The translations under genes and the position numbers were made by a program. A stretch of DNA of 34,143 nucleotides, taken from positions 1 through 34,143 of the forward strand of contig CANGIS010000030.1 of NCBI GenBank assembly GCA_947454055.1, written 5' to 3'. The notes under the pieces are model-generated. The model had not been told where the DNA came from, searched no databases, and worked only from the letters and a program-made list of their open reading frames with translations. The DNA is from Hyphomicrobiales bacterium (GTDB lineage Bacteria > Pseudomonadota > Alphaproteobacteria > Rhizobiales > Beijerinckiaceae). Positions 6,965-15,653 of the stretch are shown here, in pieces. Positions within the stretch are counted from its first letter, which is position 1; every line of letters begins with the position of its first letter.

Positions 6965-9900
6965 TCAGAACTTGCTTTGGAAACCAGCCAGGACCGTGAA
7001 GGCCATGTCGGAACCATAGTCCATCTGCGAACCAGCGACGTCGAGCGTGACGGTCTGGTTTGGCTTCACGGCGACGCTCACACCGGCCGAGCCGTTGAGG
7101 CGGACAGACCGCGGCGTCGTCGTGCTGATGTAGCTTGCGCCGTCCGGCAGGTTGTCGCCGACGAGGTTGACAAGCCGGAAGGTGTCGAGGTTGTAGGAAT
7201 AATCATATTCCAAACCAGCACCCAGACGGTAGTTGACGGTTTCCGAAACCGCACTGTTCAAGCGCACACCCGCCGTTCCTGTCAGACGGTTCTGGGCATA
7301 GGCCGAGTAGCCGAATGGATCCTCAACCACACCTGGGTTGTAGGATTCGATATAGGATCCACGGCTGGCCTGCGTGTAGCGAATGCCGACATAAGGCGTC
7401 ATTACATTCTTGCTACCCGAAGCAATACCCCAGCCCAGTTCCTGCGCGAAGCCTACGCTGTTGACATCGCTCTTGCCGGTAACGGTGTAAGCCGTACCCA
7501 GCAGATTGGCGCGGGTAAGATCGACGTTCTCGGTGCCGTAAGCAACCGACGCGCGACCCTTCAGGCCCGTGCCGTCCTTGTTGCTGCCGTAATCGATGAA
7601 CGCACCCAGGGATGACATGCCACCATTGCTCTTGATGAACGAGCCATCCTTGGACGAACCATTGATGTCGACGAAGCCACCGAGACGAATGCCCGAACCG
7701 ATATCTTTGGCAACCGTCAACACGCCTGCACCCTCATCTTTTCCGTTGAAGCTCGAATAACGAGCGCGGAAGGAGACGCAAGCACCGCCATTGTCAAACA
7801 GGCTGCAATCATAGTCGAGGCTTTGACGGATCGCCATTTCGCGGCTTTCGAGCATCAAACGTTGTGGCTCTGCCATGTCCTGACCGAAGTTCAGGACACG
7901 AAGATCCCAGTTCGAGGTACCTTCAGAAACAGCAGGAGCCACCGTATCACCGCGCCAAACGGCATCCGTCAACGACCACAACAGACCGTTCGCACCAACA
8001 TAAATGCTCTCGGGGTTCGTGATTTGTGCGGTGCTTACTGCCTGGATGACGTCCTCATAGATATGGGTCGCCGTCGCGGAGGTTAGTCCCTCGACGTCTA
8101 CCGTCGTGGTGCCGGTTGAGCCGTAAATGTAGGCATCAAGCTGGCCGTAATGCGTCTGCGTGTCGACCGAGATCGTATAAGCGGTCGGCAAGACACCGGA
8201 GAACGTCAGAGCCGTATGCGATGCACCGACGCCGTCGCCACCCTGGCTGTTCGTCAGAGCCGACAGCGTGCCATTGTTGACGACGATACCGGCCGGAGTG
8301 CTGCCCGTGCCGCCCGAGCCGCCCGTGATGGCGCCGTAGTTAACAATCGAGCCGACCACCGCGCTCGTATCGATCAGGATGCCGTTGCCGCCAACAGCAC
8401 CGGTGCCGCCTGCTGCACCGCCCTGGATGACACCGGTCGAATAGTTGGTGATCACCGAGCTGCCGGTTGAGCCGGTCGCCAAGATCTGGATCGCCGCTGC
8501 ACCATTGCCGTACGTAGTACCGGCAAGGCCGGTTGTGCCCGTGGTGCCCGTGGTGCCAGCCGAACCGCCGATACCGCCGTCGCCGCCTAAGCCACCACTG
8601 CCGCCAACGCCGCCCGTGCCGGAACCCGCAACGCCAACGCCACCTGTGGAACCTGAGGTGCCTGACGTGCCGGTTGCGCCGGTGCCACCCGAGGCACCTA
8701 TGCCACCACTGCCGCCGATACCGCCCGAGCCACCCAAGCCGCCAATGTCGCCGGTACCGCCGCTGCCGCCGACACCGCCGACACCGCCGAGACCGCCCAC
8801 GCCGCCATTGCCGCCATTGCCTGCTGCTCCAGCAGCACCACCGTTGCCAGCCGCGCCGACGCCACCGCCAGCACCACCGGTAATCGTGCCACTGTTGGCG
8901 ATTGTGAGGCCCGCGCCCTGGATAGCAACGGCGCCGTTACCGCCATTACCACCATTGCCGCCAATGCCACCATTGCCGCCATTGCCGCCATTGCCGCCAT
9001 CGCCGCCATAGCCGCCCGCGCCGCCCATGGCGCCTGTCGAACCCGTATTACCGGTGACACCAGCGGCACCATCGCCACCATTGCCGCCTGCAGCGCCATT
9101 GCCGCCAGCGCCAGCAGCGGCGCCATTGCCGCCTGCGCCACCCGTGCCGCCGTTGCCGCCGGTGATGCTTGCGCCCACATTGTTGGTAATGCTGAGATCG
9201 GTGCCAGAAATAGCAATGCCGCCATCGCTGCCGTTCGCGCCATTGCCGCCTGCGCCGCCATTGCCGCCATTGCCACCTGCAAGGCCATCGGTGCCATCGG
9301 CGGCATCGCCGGAGCTAACGCCGTAAACGCCATCGGCACCATCATTTGCATTGGCAGGGGTGTAGCCAGCTGCACCAACGCCGCCATTGCCACCCGCGCC
9401 GCCAAGACCATTGCCGCCGGCGATGGTGCCATTGTTGACGATGGAGCCCGTAGAACCAGTAATTGCAACACCACCGGTCGAGCCGATGCCGCCTGTACCG
9501 CCTGCACCGCCATTGCCGCCGGTAGGGACACCAATTGTACCAGCAAAACCGCTGCCGCCGTTACCACCTGTACCACCGGACGAGCCAACACTGCCGGCCG
9601 TACCATTCGGAGCACCAGCATTCACACCATCCGCACCCGTGGCACCCGCAGTACCGGTATCTGTCGAGCCGGTGACGTTAACAGCCGCGTCGACCGTAAC
9701 AGTTGCCGGCCCAACGATGTTTGCGGCCGATCCAGTGCTTCCCGTGGTGCTGACTGAAATCGAGCAATCAGCCGAAATCGTTACGCTCACGTCACAATCG
9801 GTAGCATAGGCCTGACCCGATACAAGCGCCATCGAGGCAACCAGAGCCGCGACGGAGACGGAGCTGCGGATCATCCGCGATGCGCCGAAGGAGAGCGCAC

Positions 9901-9976
9901 GATCGGCGCTCAAAGCCAGGCCGTCGTTCGACGACGAGCCGGCATTTAACACATGGAGACTGTGATTTTTTAACAC
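6965..9976 (-). CDS. Autotransporter with Gly-Gly-X (PGRS-like) passenger domain
   Basis: A 1003-residue type V secreted protein. It starts at a GTG (9976) with agggtgg seven bases upstream. Residues 1-34 are a long N-terminal extension before a hydrophobic core ending Gln-Ala-Tyr-Ala (about 58), as in extended autotransporter signal peptides. Residues about 80-570 are dominated by Gly-Gly-Asn/Ala/Ser/Thr repeats, interrupted by short rungs such as Ile-Val-Asn-Asn-Gly-Thr-Ile-Ala-Gly-Gly that recur five or six times. About 570-720 is a transition, and about 720-1003 is a beta-barrel translocator (autotransporter domain) ending Phe-Gln-Ser-Lys-Phe. The surface role, such as adhesion or matrix, is inferred. 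It is monocistronic, with its own terminator. Confidence 0.9.
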   Translation of the reverse strand: MLKNHSLHVLNAGSSSNDGLALSADRALSFGASRMIRSSVSVAALVASMALVSGQAYATDCDVSVTISADCSISVSTTGSTGSAANIVGPATVTVDAAVNVTGSTDTGTAGATGADGVNAGAPNGTAGSVGSSGGTGGNGGSGFAGTIGVPTGGNGGAGGTGGIGSTGGVAITGSTGSIVNNGTIAGGNGLGGAGGNGGVGAAGYTPANANDGADGVYGVSSGDAADGTDGLAGGNGGNGGAGGNGANGSDGGIAISGTDLSITNNVGASITGGNGGTGGAGGNGAAAGAGGNGAAGGNGGDGAAGVTGNTGSTGAMGGAGGYGGDGGNGGNGGNGGIGGNGGNGGNGAVAIQGAGLTIANSGTITGGAGGGVGAAGNGGAAGAAGNGGNGGVGGLGGVGGVGGSGGTGDIGGLGGSGGIGGSGGIGASGGTGATGTSGTSGSTGGVGVAGSGTGGVGGSGGLGGDGGIGGSAGTTGTTGTTGLAGTTYGNGAAAIQILATGSTGSSVITNYSTGVIQGGAAGGTGAVGGNGILIDTSAVVGSIVNYGAITGGSGGTGSTPAGIVVNNGTLSALTNSQGGDGVGASHTALTFSGVLPTAYTISVDTQTHYGQLDAYIYGSTGTTTVDVEGLTSATATHIYEDVIQAVSTAQITNPESIYVGANGLLWSLTDAVWRGDTVAPAVSEGTSNWDLRVLNFGQDMAEPQRLMLESREMAIRQSLDYDCSLFDNGGACVSFRARYSSFNGKDEGAGVLTVAKDIGSGIRLGGFVDINGSSKDGSFIKSNGGMSSLGAFIDYGSNKDGTGLKGRASVAYGTENVDLTRANLLGTAYTVTGKSDVNSVGFAQELGWGIASGSKNVMTPYVGIRYTQASRGSYIESYNPGVVEDPFGYSAYAQNRLTGTAGVRLNSAVSETVNYRLGAGLEYDYSYNLDTFRLVNLVGDNLPDGASYISTTTPRSVRLNGSAGVSVAVKPNQTVTLDVAGSQMDYGSDMAFTVLAGFQSKF
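8540..9620. repeat. Degenerate short tandem repeats coding for Gly-Gly-X
   Basis: On the plus strand this block is built from 6- and 9-base units such as ccgccattg and ccgccg, densest at about 8940-9010 and 9065-9260. It lies wholly inside the autotransporter passenger. Codon variation between units shows that selection acts at protein level, but near-perfect stretches could change length by slippage or recombination. Confidence 0.8.
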
Positions 9977-10254
9977 GATTTTACCACCCTACTGAGTTAC
10001 GAACTGACAAATGACACACAACACACGATAAAAAATATCGTAAAACGTGATTCCACTTGCACGCTTTATGTCAAAATTTTGTTTAAAAGGCAATGCTTAG
10101 CCTAGAGACTTTCGAATAGGCCGATCATGGCCGCCCAATCGATAGCAATAGACGCATCAAACGGAAATTACGCCGTCGGATCTTCTATCCCGAGCGCTCG
10201 CTTCTTCTCGTTATACACTGAAAAATAGAGCGCGACGCGCTCGCGGCCTATCCT

Positions 10255-11067
10255 TCACCTGCCGCCGTGGCCCGATTGGTAGGTGGCCAAGATCCGTTCC
10301 AGTGCGGGAAAGACATCGGCATTGCCGGCAATCAGCGAATTGCCCTTGTTCAGCCCGTCACTGGCCAGAAAATCACTGGTTTTGAGGCCCGCCGCGCGGA
10401 TAATGGCGATGGCACCCAGACAATCCCAGGAATTGATATGGGGTTCGAGATAGCCCAGCAACTGGCCGGCTGCGACATAGCACAGGTTGAGCGCGCCCGA
10501 GCCATCGCGGAAAAACATGCCGCCTTCGTTCAAAAACAGGCCGAACATCGCCAGATAGGCCTCCGGATGGACGCGGTTGGAATAGCCGGTGCCGATAATG
10601 CCTTCCTTGACCGACCGGCCCGGATGCCGGCTGACCGGCTTGCCGTTGAGCGTTGCGGGCATGGTTATGCCACCGGCAAACAGCTGGTTTCGCTCCGGCG
10701 CATAGACCAGACCGAACTGGAGTTCGTCGTTCTGGACAAAGGCGATCGACACGCACCAGCTTGAAAGACCGCTGATAAAAGGCTGCGTGCCATCAATCGG
10801 ATCGACCACCCAGATGCCCTGACCGGGGGCGAAATCGGAAATTCCGGTTTCCTCGCCCAAAAAGGCATCGTCGGGAAACGAGGCGGCCAAGCGGTCGCGG
10901 ATCAGGATTTCGGTGTTGAGATCCGCCTCGCTGGCCATATCCTGCAGGCCCTTGCTCTTGATCGTCAGCGTTTCGCGGCTGTTGAAATAGGATTGCGCCA
11001 AGGCGCCCGCCTCGCGGATCATGTCGAGGGCAAAAGCGTAACGGGCGGCGATTTGCGGATCGGTCAT
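10255..11067 (-). CDS. Inositol monophosphatase family phosphatase
   Basis: 270 residues, the usual length of the IMPase/CysQ/HisN family of Mg-dependent sugar and nucleotide phosphatases. The metal site is complete: Glu72-Glu73 in Leu-Gly-Glu-Glu, Asp89-Pro-Ile-Asp92-Gly-Thr (motif A) and Trp214-Asp215 (motif B). The substrate cannot be told from motifs; inositol phosphate, histidinol phosphate, PAP or fructose bisphosphate are all family options. The gene lies 27 bases behind a Mak-like fructokinase on the same strand, so a sugar-phosphate substrate is plausible. The ATG is preceded by agga at seven bases. The Thr-Gln-Pro-Phe after motif A differs slightly from the common Thr-x-Asn-Phe. Confidence 0.88.
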   Translation of the reverse strand: MTDPQIAARYAFALDMIREAGALAQSYFNSRETLTIKSKGLQDMASEADLNTEILIRDRLAASFPDDAFLGEETGISDFAPGQGIWVVDPIDGTQPFISGLSSWCVSIAFVQNDELQFGLVYAPERNQLFAGGITMPATLNGKPVSRHPGRSVKEGIIGTGYSNRVHPEAYLAMFGLFLNEGGMFFRDGSGALNLCYVAAGQLLGYLEPHINSWDCLGAIAIIRAAGLKTSDFLASDGLNKGNSLIAGNADVFPALERILATYQSGHGGR

Positions 11068-11094
11068 GGGGCGGTCCTTGTGTCTTCGGGGCTT

Positions 11095-11988
11095 CTATAT
11101 CCAAAGCCACGCCGCACCGCGAACGCCGCTCGAATCACCGTGTCTGGCTTTTACGATAGGTGTGTGAAAGACGGTAGAAAAAGTACGTTTGGCCAAGGCC
11201 TGCGGTAAATCCCGATAGAGCTCATCGACATTCGACATGCCGCCGCCCATCACCAGCACATCCGGATCGAGCGAATTGACGACGGTGGCGAGGCCTCGTG
11301 CAACGCGGTCGATATAGCGGTCCCATAACAGCCCCGCCAACCGGTCCCCGTTGCGCATTTTCTCGATAATCTCGCGGGCGAGTAGGGCTTGGTCGGTGTG
11401 GCGGGTATATTCGGCCTCAAAGGCGCGGCCGGACACCCAGGTCTCCATGCAGCCATGCCGCCCGCAATAGCAGGGGCGGCCGGAAATCTCGGTAATATCG
11501 GGGAATGGCAGGGGATTATGCCCCCATTCGCCGCCGCTATTGTTGGGGCCATGATGCGCTTTGCCGCCGACAGCCAGCCCCGCGCCGACGCCAGAGCCCA
11601 AAATGACGGCGAAGACGACATTATAGCCGGCGCCTGCGCCATCAACGGCTTCGGAGGCGGCAAAACAATCGGCGTCGTTTTCCACCCTGATGTCGCGTTG
11701 CAAAACGGCGTGTAAATCTTTCTCGACCGGTTGGCCTAGCAGCCATGTCGAACTCGCGCCTTTGCCAAGCCGGGTCTTTGGTTCGAGCGAGCCGGGAATG
11801 CCGATACCGAGGCTGCCCGTGCGACCCGTGCGGCTCTCCAGCGCATCCACCATGGTGCGGATTGTCTGAAGGCAACCCAGATAGTCATGCCGCGGGGTAG
11901 GCTCGCGCAGGCGGAGCAGTTCGCGCCCGTCGCGCTCCATGGCCACGCCTTCGATCTTGGTGCCGCCCCAATCAATTCCGATCAGCAT
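11095..11988 (-). CDS. mak: ROK-family fructokinase (Mak-like)
   Basis: 297 residues phosphorylating a hexose, most likely fructose, with ATP in the cytosol. Gly-Ile-Asp-Trp-Gly-Gly-Thr-Lys (4-11) is the phosphate-binding loop, Asn104-Asp105 holds the catalytic base, and His157 with Cys173, Cys175 and Cys180 is the ROK zinc site. The C-terminal His-Gly-Asp-Ser-Ser-Gly-Val-Arg-Gly-Ala-Ala-Trp-Leu-Trp and the Pro-Gly-Ser-Leu and Gly-Glu-Trp-Gly-His-Asn-Pro-Leu-Pro segments match E. coli Mak as I recall it, more closely than NagK or glucokinase. It is not a repressor, as it lacks an N-terminal helix-turn-helix. ggga lies six bases before the ATG. It is the leading gene of a pair with the IMPase-family gene. 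Confidence 0.87.
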   Translation of the reverse strand: MLIGIDWGGTKIEGVAMERDGRELLRLREPTPRHDYLGCLQTIRTMVDALESRTGRTGSLGIGIPGSLEPKTRLGKGASSTWLLGQPVEKDLHAVLQRDIRVENDADCFAASEAVDGAGAGYNVVFAVILGSGVGAGLAVGGKAHHGPNNSGGEWGHNPLPFPDITEISGRPCYCGRHGCMETWVSGRAFEAEYTRHTDQALLAREIIEKMRNGDRLAGLLWDRYIDRVARGLATVVNSLDPDVLVMGGGMSNVDELYRDLPQALAKRTFSTVFHTPIVKARHGDSSGVRGAAWLWI

Positions 11989-12096
11989 GATGTTTCCCGC
12001 TCCCCTCGGTTGGCCTTATGGCACCAATCATACGGGGAAGACTGCTGCAGACAATCTTTTCGTCGGTCGTGATTGGGCGGGTCGATTGCTAAGCCG

Positions 12097-12519
12097 TCAG
12101 CTAACGCGCTTGCCTTCGGCGTCGATCATCACGGCACCATCTTCTTTATAAAAGGGGCCTTTGGGCCAAATGTCGATCAGATCAAGCACAGTTTCGCTGG
12201 GCCGGCAAAGCCGCACCCCCTTCGGCGTGCATACAATAGGCCGGTTGACCAAAACGGGGTGCTCGACCATGGCGTCGAGAATCTCGGTGTCGCTCACCGT
12301 GTCGGCCAGCAACCCCAGTTCGGCGGCGGGAGATTTTGTGGTTCGCAACGCCGATTTCGGCGTTAGACCCGCCGCGGCAAAGAGGCCAAGGAGTTGCGGC
12401 AGCGTCCAGCCGGTTTTCAGATACTCGATGATGGTCGGCGTATAGCCTGCGGCTTCCAGGAGCGCGAGCACGTTGCGGGAGGTGCCACATTCTGGATTGT
12501 GGTAGATGACGATGCTCAT
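12097..12519 (-). CDS. arsC: ArsC-type (glutaredoxin-coupled) arsenate reductase
   Basis: 140 residues, the normal size of thioredoxin-fold ArsC. The start at 12519 has gagg six bases upstream; the longer frame to 12606 lacks this and adds an unrelated extension. Cys11 in Asn-Pro-Glu-Cys-Gly-Thr-Ser-Arg is the catalytic cysteine, and the Leu-Arg-Thr and His-Pro-Val-Leu-Val-Asn-Arg-Pro-Ile segments carry the oxyanion-binding arginines. The full set supports arsenate to arsenite reduction with glutathione and glutaredoxin. However, no arsR, arsB or acr3 gene is adjacent, so it may act with a distant efflux pump. Confidence 0.9.
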   Translation of the reverse strand: MSIVIYHNPECGTSRNVLALLEAAGYTPTIIEYLKTGWTLPQLLGLFAAAGLTPKSALRTTKSPAAELGLLADTVSDTEILDAMVEHPVLVNRPIVCTPKGVRLCRPSETVLDLIDIWPKGPFYKEDGAVMIDAEGKRVS

Positions 12520-12598
12520 GGCAAACCTCGCTGCGATGTTTAGGTGGTCAATTCGGTAAGAACGGTTCATGGCACCCAACTGCCGGACGATAGATCGT

Positions 12599-12898
12599 TC
12601 AGGCAAGGCCCATAAGAGAGCGGCAAAAGACCACCGTCACCGTTCCGATCGCGATCGAGGCGATGAGGGGTAGACGGGTGACGGCCAGAACCGTGACCGC
12701 TCCGGCGATCATTTCCGCCGGACCATTGGTGACGGCGGGTGCAATCACGGCGGTCAGAACGGCGATCGGCAAGGCGTCGAGCGCCTGCCGCGCCCGACCC
12801 TCGACCGGCAGGCGATGGCCGATCAAAATACCGGTAATGCGCGTGAGATAGGTCACGGCCGTCATCGCCAGCATGGCGACCACATTATCAAGCTGCAT
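12599..12898 (-). CDS. azlD: AzlD-family small subunit of a branched-chain amino acid exporter
   Basis: A 99-residue hydrophobic protein with about four membrane helices, including Thr-Tyr-Leu-Thr-Arg near the N-terminus and Ala-Leu-Asp-Ala-Leu-Pro mid-protein, both typical of AzlD. It works with AzlC in exporting branched-chain amino acids. The start at 12898 overlaps the last 11 bases of azlC, so translation is probably coupled. An in-frame extension to 12937 lies inside azlC and is unlikely. Confidence 0.88.
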   Translation of the reverse strand: MQLDNVVAMLAMTAVTYLTRITGILIGHRLPVEGRARQALDALPIAVLTAVIAPAVTNGPAEMIAGAVTVLAVTRLPLIASIAIGTVTVVFCRSLMGLA

Positions 12899-13592
12899 TC
12901 TGGCGCCCTTTCGTGGACGGAGGCAGAAGGGCCGCAATCACCATGCCGGCCATGCCGCCAAGGATGACGAAGGAGGTTCCGCCGATATAATGATGGGCCA
13001 GAAGCGCGGCTATGGCGCTGCCAATGATGACCGGTGCGGCCAGCCAGTTTTTGGCAAACCCCATCACAAGTCCGATAAAGATGGTCGGAAAGATGAAATC
13101 GAGCCCGAACACTTCCGGCCTCGGAATATATCCGCCCACAACAGTACCGAGCGCCGTTCCCAACAGCCATAAAACATAAAGGCAAAGCCCCACGCCAAAA
13201 TAATAAGGCGGGGTAAGCGGCTGGGATTGCGCCCTCCGCTCATTCAGCGCCCATGTTTCGTCAGCCATGAGGAAGGCCGCGAGATAGCGCTGCCAGGGCT
13301 TGAAATGCTTGATTTTGCTCGATAGCGAGGCGGCCATCAGCACATGCCGGAGATTGATCAGCAGCACGGCGAAGGCCAGACCCGCCCACGGCGCCGGATG
13401 CTCCCACAGGCCAACGGCCATGAATTGGGCGCTGCCGGCAAACACCGTTGCACTCATAAAGACGATTTCAGCCGGCGTCAGGCCATGCCGCACCGCCTCC
13501 GCGCCCAGCACCATGCTGAACGGAACGGCGGCAAGGGCGATGGGCAACATGGCAAGCACACCTGCTTTCAGCGATTGGGCAGGCGATAGCAT
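12888..13592 (-). CDS. azlC: AzlC-family branched-chain amino acid exporter, large subunit
   Basis: 234 residues with about seven membrane helices. The Phe-Ala-Gly-Ser-Ala-Gln-Phe motif at about residues 50-56 and the Leu-Ile-Asn-Leu-Arg-His segment are signatures of AzlC. The family, with AzlD, forms an inner-membrane exporter for leucine, isoleucine, valine and analogues. The ATG at 13592 is chosen because the product then begins Met-Leu-Ser-Pro-Ala-Gln; an upstream in-frame start at 13622 is possible, and neither has a strong ribosome site. There is no adjacent Lrp/AsnC regulator. It is first of a run azlC-azlD-arsC on the minus strand. Confidence 0.9.
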   Translation of the reverse strand: MLSPAQSLKAGVLAMLPIALAAVPFSMVLGAEAVRHGLTPAEIVFMSATVFAGSAQFMAVGLWEHPAPWAGLAFAVLLINLRHVLMAASLSSKIKHFKPWQRYLAAFLMADETWALNERRAQSQPLTPPYYFGVGLCLYVLWLLGTALGTVVGGYIPRPEVFGLDFIFPTIFIGLVMGFAKNWLAAPVIIGSAIAALLAHHYIGGTSFVILGGMAGMVIAALLPPSTKGRQNAA

Positions 13593-13754
13593 CACGCAAT
13601 TTCCGATCCGATAGGGCCGCACATGGGCTACCCCAAAGGTGAGGAGGCCCGTCCGGCTGCGTCATACCTGAATTTGCGGGCTTAAAACATCCATTTTGTG
13701 GGTCAGGCGATTTCCCATCGATCAGCTTGGTGAAGCTCTTCACCGCGCCATCGC

Positions 13755-15449
13755 CTAGGCGGGTGAACCGTTGGTGGCCCCCGAAAGTGCGTCCTCGGAC
13801 AGGGCCGGTATTTTTAGGCGGCTTTCATTGATCGCGCCGCTGGCTTCCAAAATTGGGTAGGCAACCGAGGTGATATGGGCGTTGATGCGCTTTAGATCCC
13901 GAATAATGTCGAGATGCAGCGCGGTCGTTTCAATCGAGGCAAGCGTACCATCGCGCAGACGACCAAAATGGCTTTCCGCAGCCTGTTTTTCAGCCTGCCG
14001 AATTTTATCCTTCTCGGCGACCAGCTCTCGCGCCATGCCCTGATCGCCCGTCATGAAAACGGTGATGGCGAGGCGCATTTGTTCAACGATGCGGGCGTGA
14101 AGGGTCGATATTTCCGCCCACCCTTGATCGGAAAAGGTCAAGTGCTGGCGCTGCATTTTAGCCGCCAATTCCAGCAGGCTTTTATCGATGATGTCGCCGA
14201 TATGTTCGAGATTGGTGGTGAAAACGATCAGGTTGAAGGTCTTACGGCTGTTTTCCTCGGAGAGGGGCTGTCGCATCAGGCGGGTGAGATAGAGTTTGAT
14301 TGCCTCGTGCAACCGGTCGACGGGAACGTCCAGTTCCTTGATCTTTTCACGTCGTTTCGCGCCGTCCTTGCCGAAGGTCAAAATCACCTCGCGCAGCATG
14401 GTTTCAACAATGCTGGATAGGTTCATGACCTCGCGCGAAGCGCTCGATATGGCCAAAGCAGGCCTGACCAGCAAGGCGTCGTCGAGATGTTCGGGCTGGC
14501 CCGGCTCAGGTTCGCCGGCTTCCGGAATAACAACGGCAAGCCAATGGGCCACATGTGATGTGAGCGGCAAGAACAGCATCGCCAGTGCGATGTTGAAAAG
14601 CGAATGAAAATCCGCAATTTGCCGCGCTGGATCGGATTCGAGTCGAGCCAACAGCGAAAGGATATAGGGGCTGAAAACGGCGGCTAGAAGCACGCCGACC
14701 AGTCTAAACGCCAGATTGCCATATAAAACACGCCGCACGCCGGCCGGCGCACCAAAGGACAGGCCGATCGGGATGAAGCCCGAGCCGATATTGGCCCCGA
14801 GCACCAAAGCCATGGCCAAAGGAACCGCGATCATGCCCGAGCCGGCAAGCGAGGTGATCAGCAGAATAAAAGCCACGCTGGAATGAAAAACCCAGGTCAT
14901 CAGCGCGCCAAGTACAATCGCCATGAACAAGTCATCGCCGAGCCGTTGCAAGATCAAACCGAATAGGGGGCTCTCGCGCATGCTTGCACTGGCTGCGACC
15001 ACCATGCCCAGCGACAGCATCATCAAGCTGAGGCCGATAATGACCCGTCCGATCTGCTGAACCAGCGACGAATTTGACAGCATGAAAGCAAAAAAGCCGA
15101 GGCAGAGCAAAAGCGGGATCAGTTCCGCGATCTTGAACGACAGAGACTGCACAACAAGGGTTGATCCGATATCGGCGCCCAGCATGACCGCCAAGCCGGC
15201 CGACAAGGGCATCAATGCCCGTTCAATGAAGGACACAACCAGGAGGGCCGTCGCTGACGAACTTTGAACGGCCGCCGCAACACCGATGCCGGTCAGGCAC
15301 GCCATCAAAGGGCTGCGGGTGACATGGCCGATCGAGCGTCTGAACTTCTCGCCGAATGCCCGCAACACGCCGGTTTTCACCATGCGCGTGGCCCAAAGCA
15401 GGAGGCAGATTCCGCCCAGCATATTCAACAGCACTGTATGACCAGCCAT
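13755..15449 (-). CDS. Na/phosphate cotransporter family protein with PhoU-like tail
   Basis: 564 residues. The start at 15449 is preceded by ggagg six bases upstream, better than the frame opening at 15563. The N-terminal two thirds contain two inverted repeats of the NptA/PNaS family: Gln-Ser-Ser-Ser-Ala-Thr at 62-67 with Gly-Ala-Asp-Ile-Gly-Ser-Thr, and a second Phe-His-Ser-Ser-Val-Ala with Gly-Ala-Asn-Ile-Gly-Ser. The second QSSS is changed to His-Ser-Ser, so the pair is asymmetric. From about residue 345 the chain is cytosolic, helical and PhoU-like, as in bacterial NptA/YjbB proteins that mostly export phosphate or sense it. No pst or pho gene is nearby. Confidence 0.88.
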   Translation of the reverse strand: MAGHTVLLNMLGGICLLLWATRMVKTGVLRAFGEKFRRSIGHVTRSPLMACLTGIGVAAAVQSSSATALLVVSFIERALMPLSAGLAVMLGADIGSTLVVQSLSFKIAELIPLLLCLGFFAFMLSNSSLVQQIGRVIIGLSLMMLSLGMVVAASASMRESPLFGLILQRLGDDLFMAIVLGALMTWVFHSSVAFILLITSLAGSGMIAVPLAMALVLGANIGSGFIPIGLSFGAPAGVRRVLYGNLAFRLVGVLLAAVFSPYILSLLARLESDPARQIADFHSLFNIALAMLFLPLTSHVAHWLAVVIPEAGEPEPGQPEHLDDALLVRPALAISSASREVMNLSSIVETMLREVILTFGKDGAKRREKIKELDVPVDRLHEAIKLYLTRLMRQPLSEENSRKTFNLIVFTTNLEHIGDIIDKSLLELAAKMQRQHLTFSDQGWAEISTLHARIVEQMRLAITVFMTGDQGMARELVAEKDKIRQAEKQAAESHFGRLRDGTLASIETTALHLDIIRDLKRINAHITSVAYPILEASGAINESRLKIPALSEDALSGATNGSPA

Positions 15450-15653
15450 TATCTTCCTCCCGCGTCCCGTTCTGAGGGTCGTCAGAAGGGAAACGAAATC
15501 TGTCATAAAATTTTCACAAAATAAAGCAAACCCATAAAATAAAACAGTTTTTATGATTTTCATAAACGGGGTTTCAACCGGCTCTAAATCCTAATCCTAA
15601 GGCGTGGACGTGCGGGCTTGATCCGTTCTCAAATGCCCTTTGCCCTTGAGCCT

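Noticed and set aside
8900-9260. CRISPR-like appearance of regularly repeated short units
   Set aside because: Units are 6-9 bases with no unique spacers, codon periodic, and inside a protein gene.
8698-9621. A 307-residue Ala/Met/Val-rich frame on the minus strand
   Set aside because: It is a +1 frame of the same Gly-rich repeat region with biased composition only; no start site or domain.
8445-9809. Long plus-strand proline-rich frames (8445-9011, 9027-9326, 9387-9809) opposite the autotransporter
   Set aside because: They are the antisense reading of the Gly codons (GGN reads as Pro on the other strand). No ribosome sites, and the barrel and signal peptide show the minus strand is coding.
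10026-10074. Inverted repeat cgata-aaaaa-tatcg and a ttgaca-like box upstream of the autotransporter
   Set aside because: The stem is only 5 bp and the expected -10 box is poor; kept as an unproven regulatory possibility.
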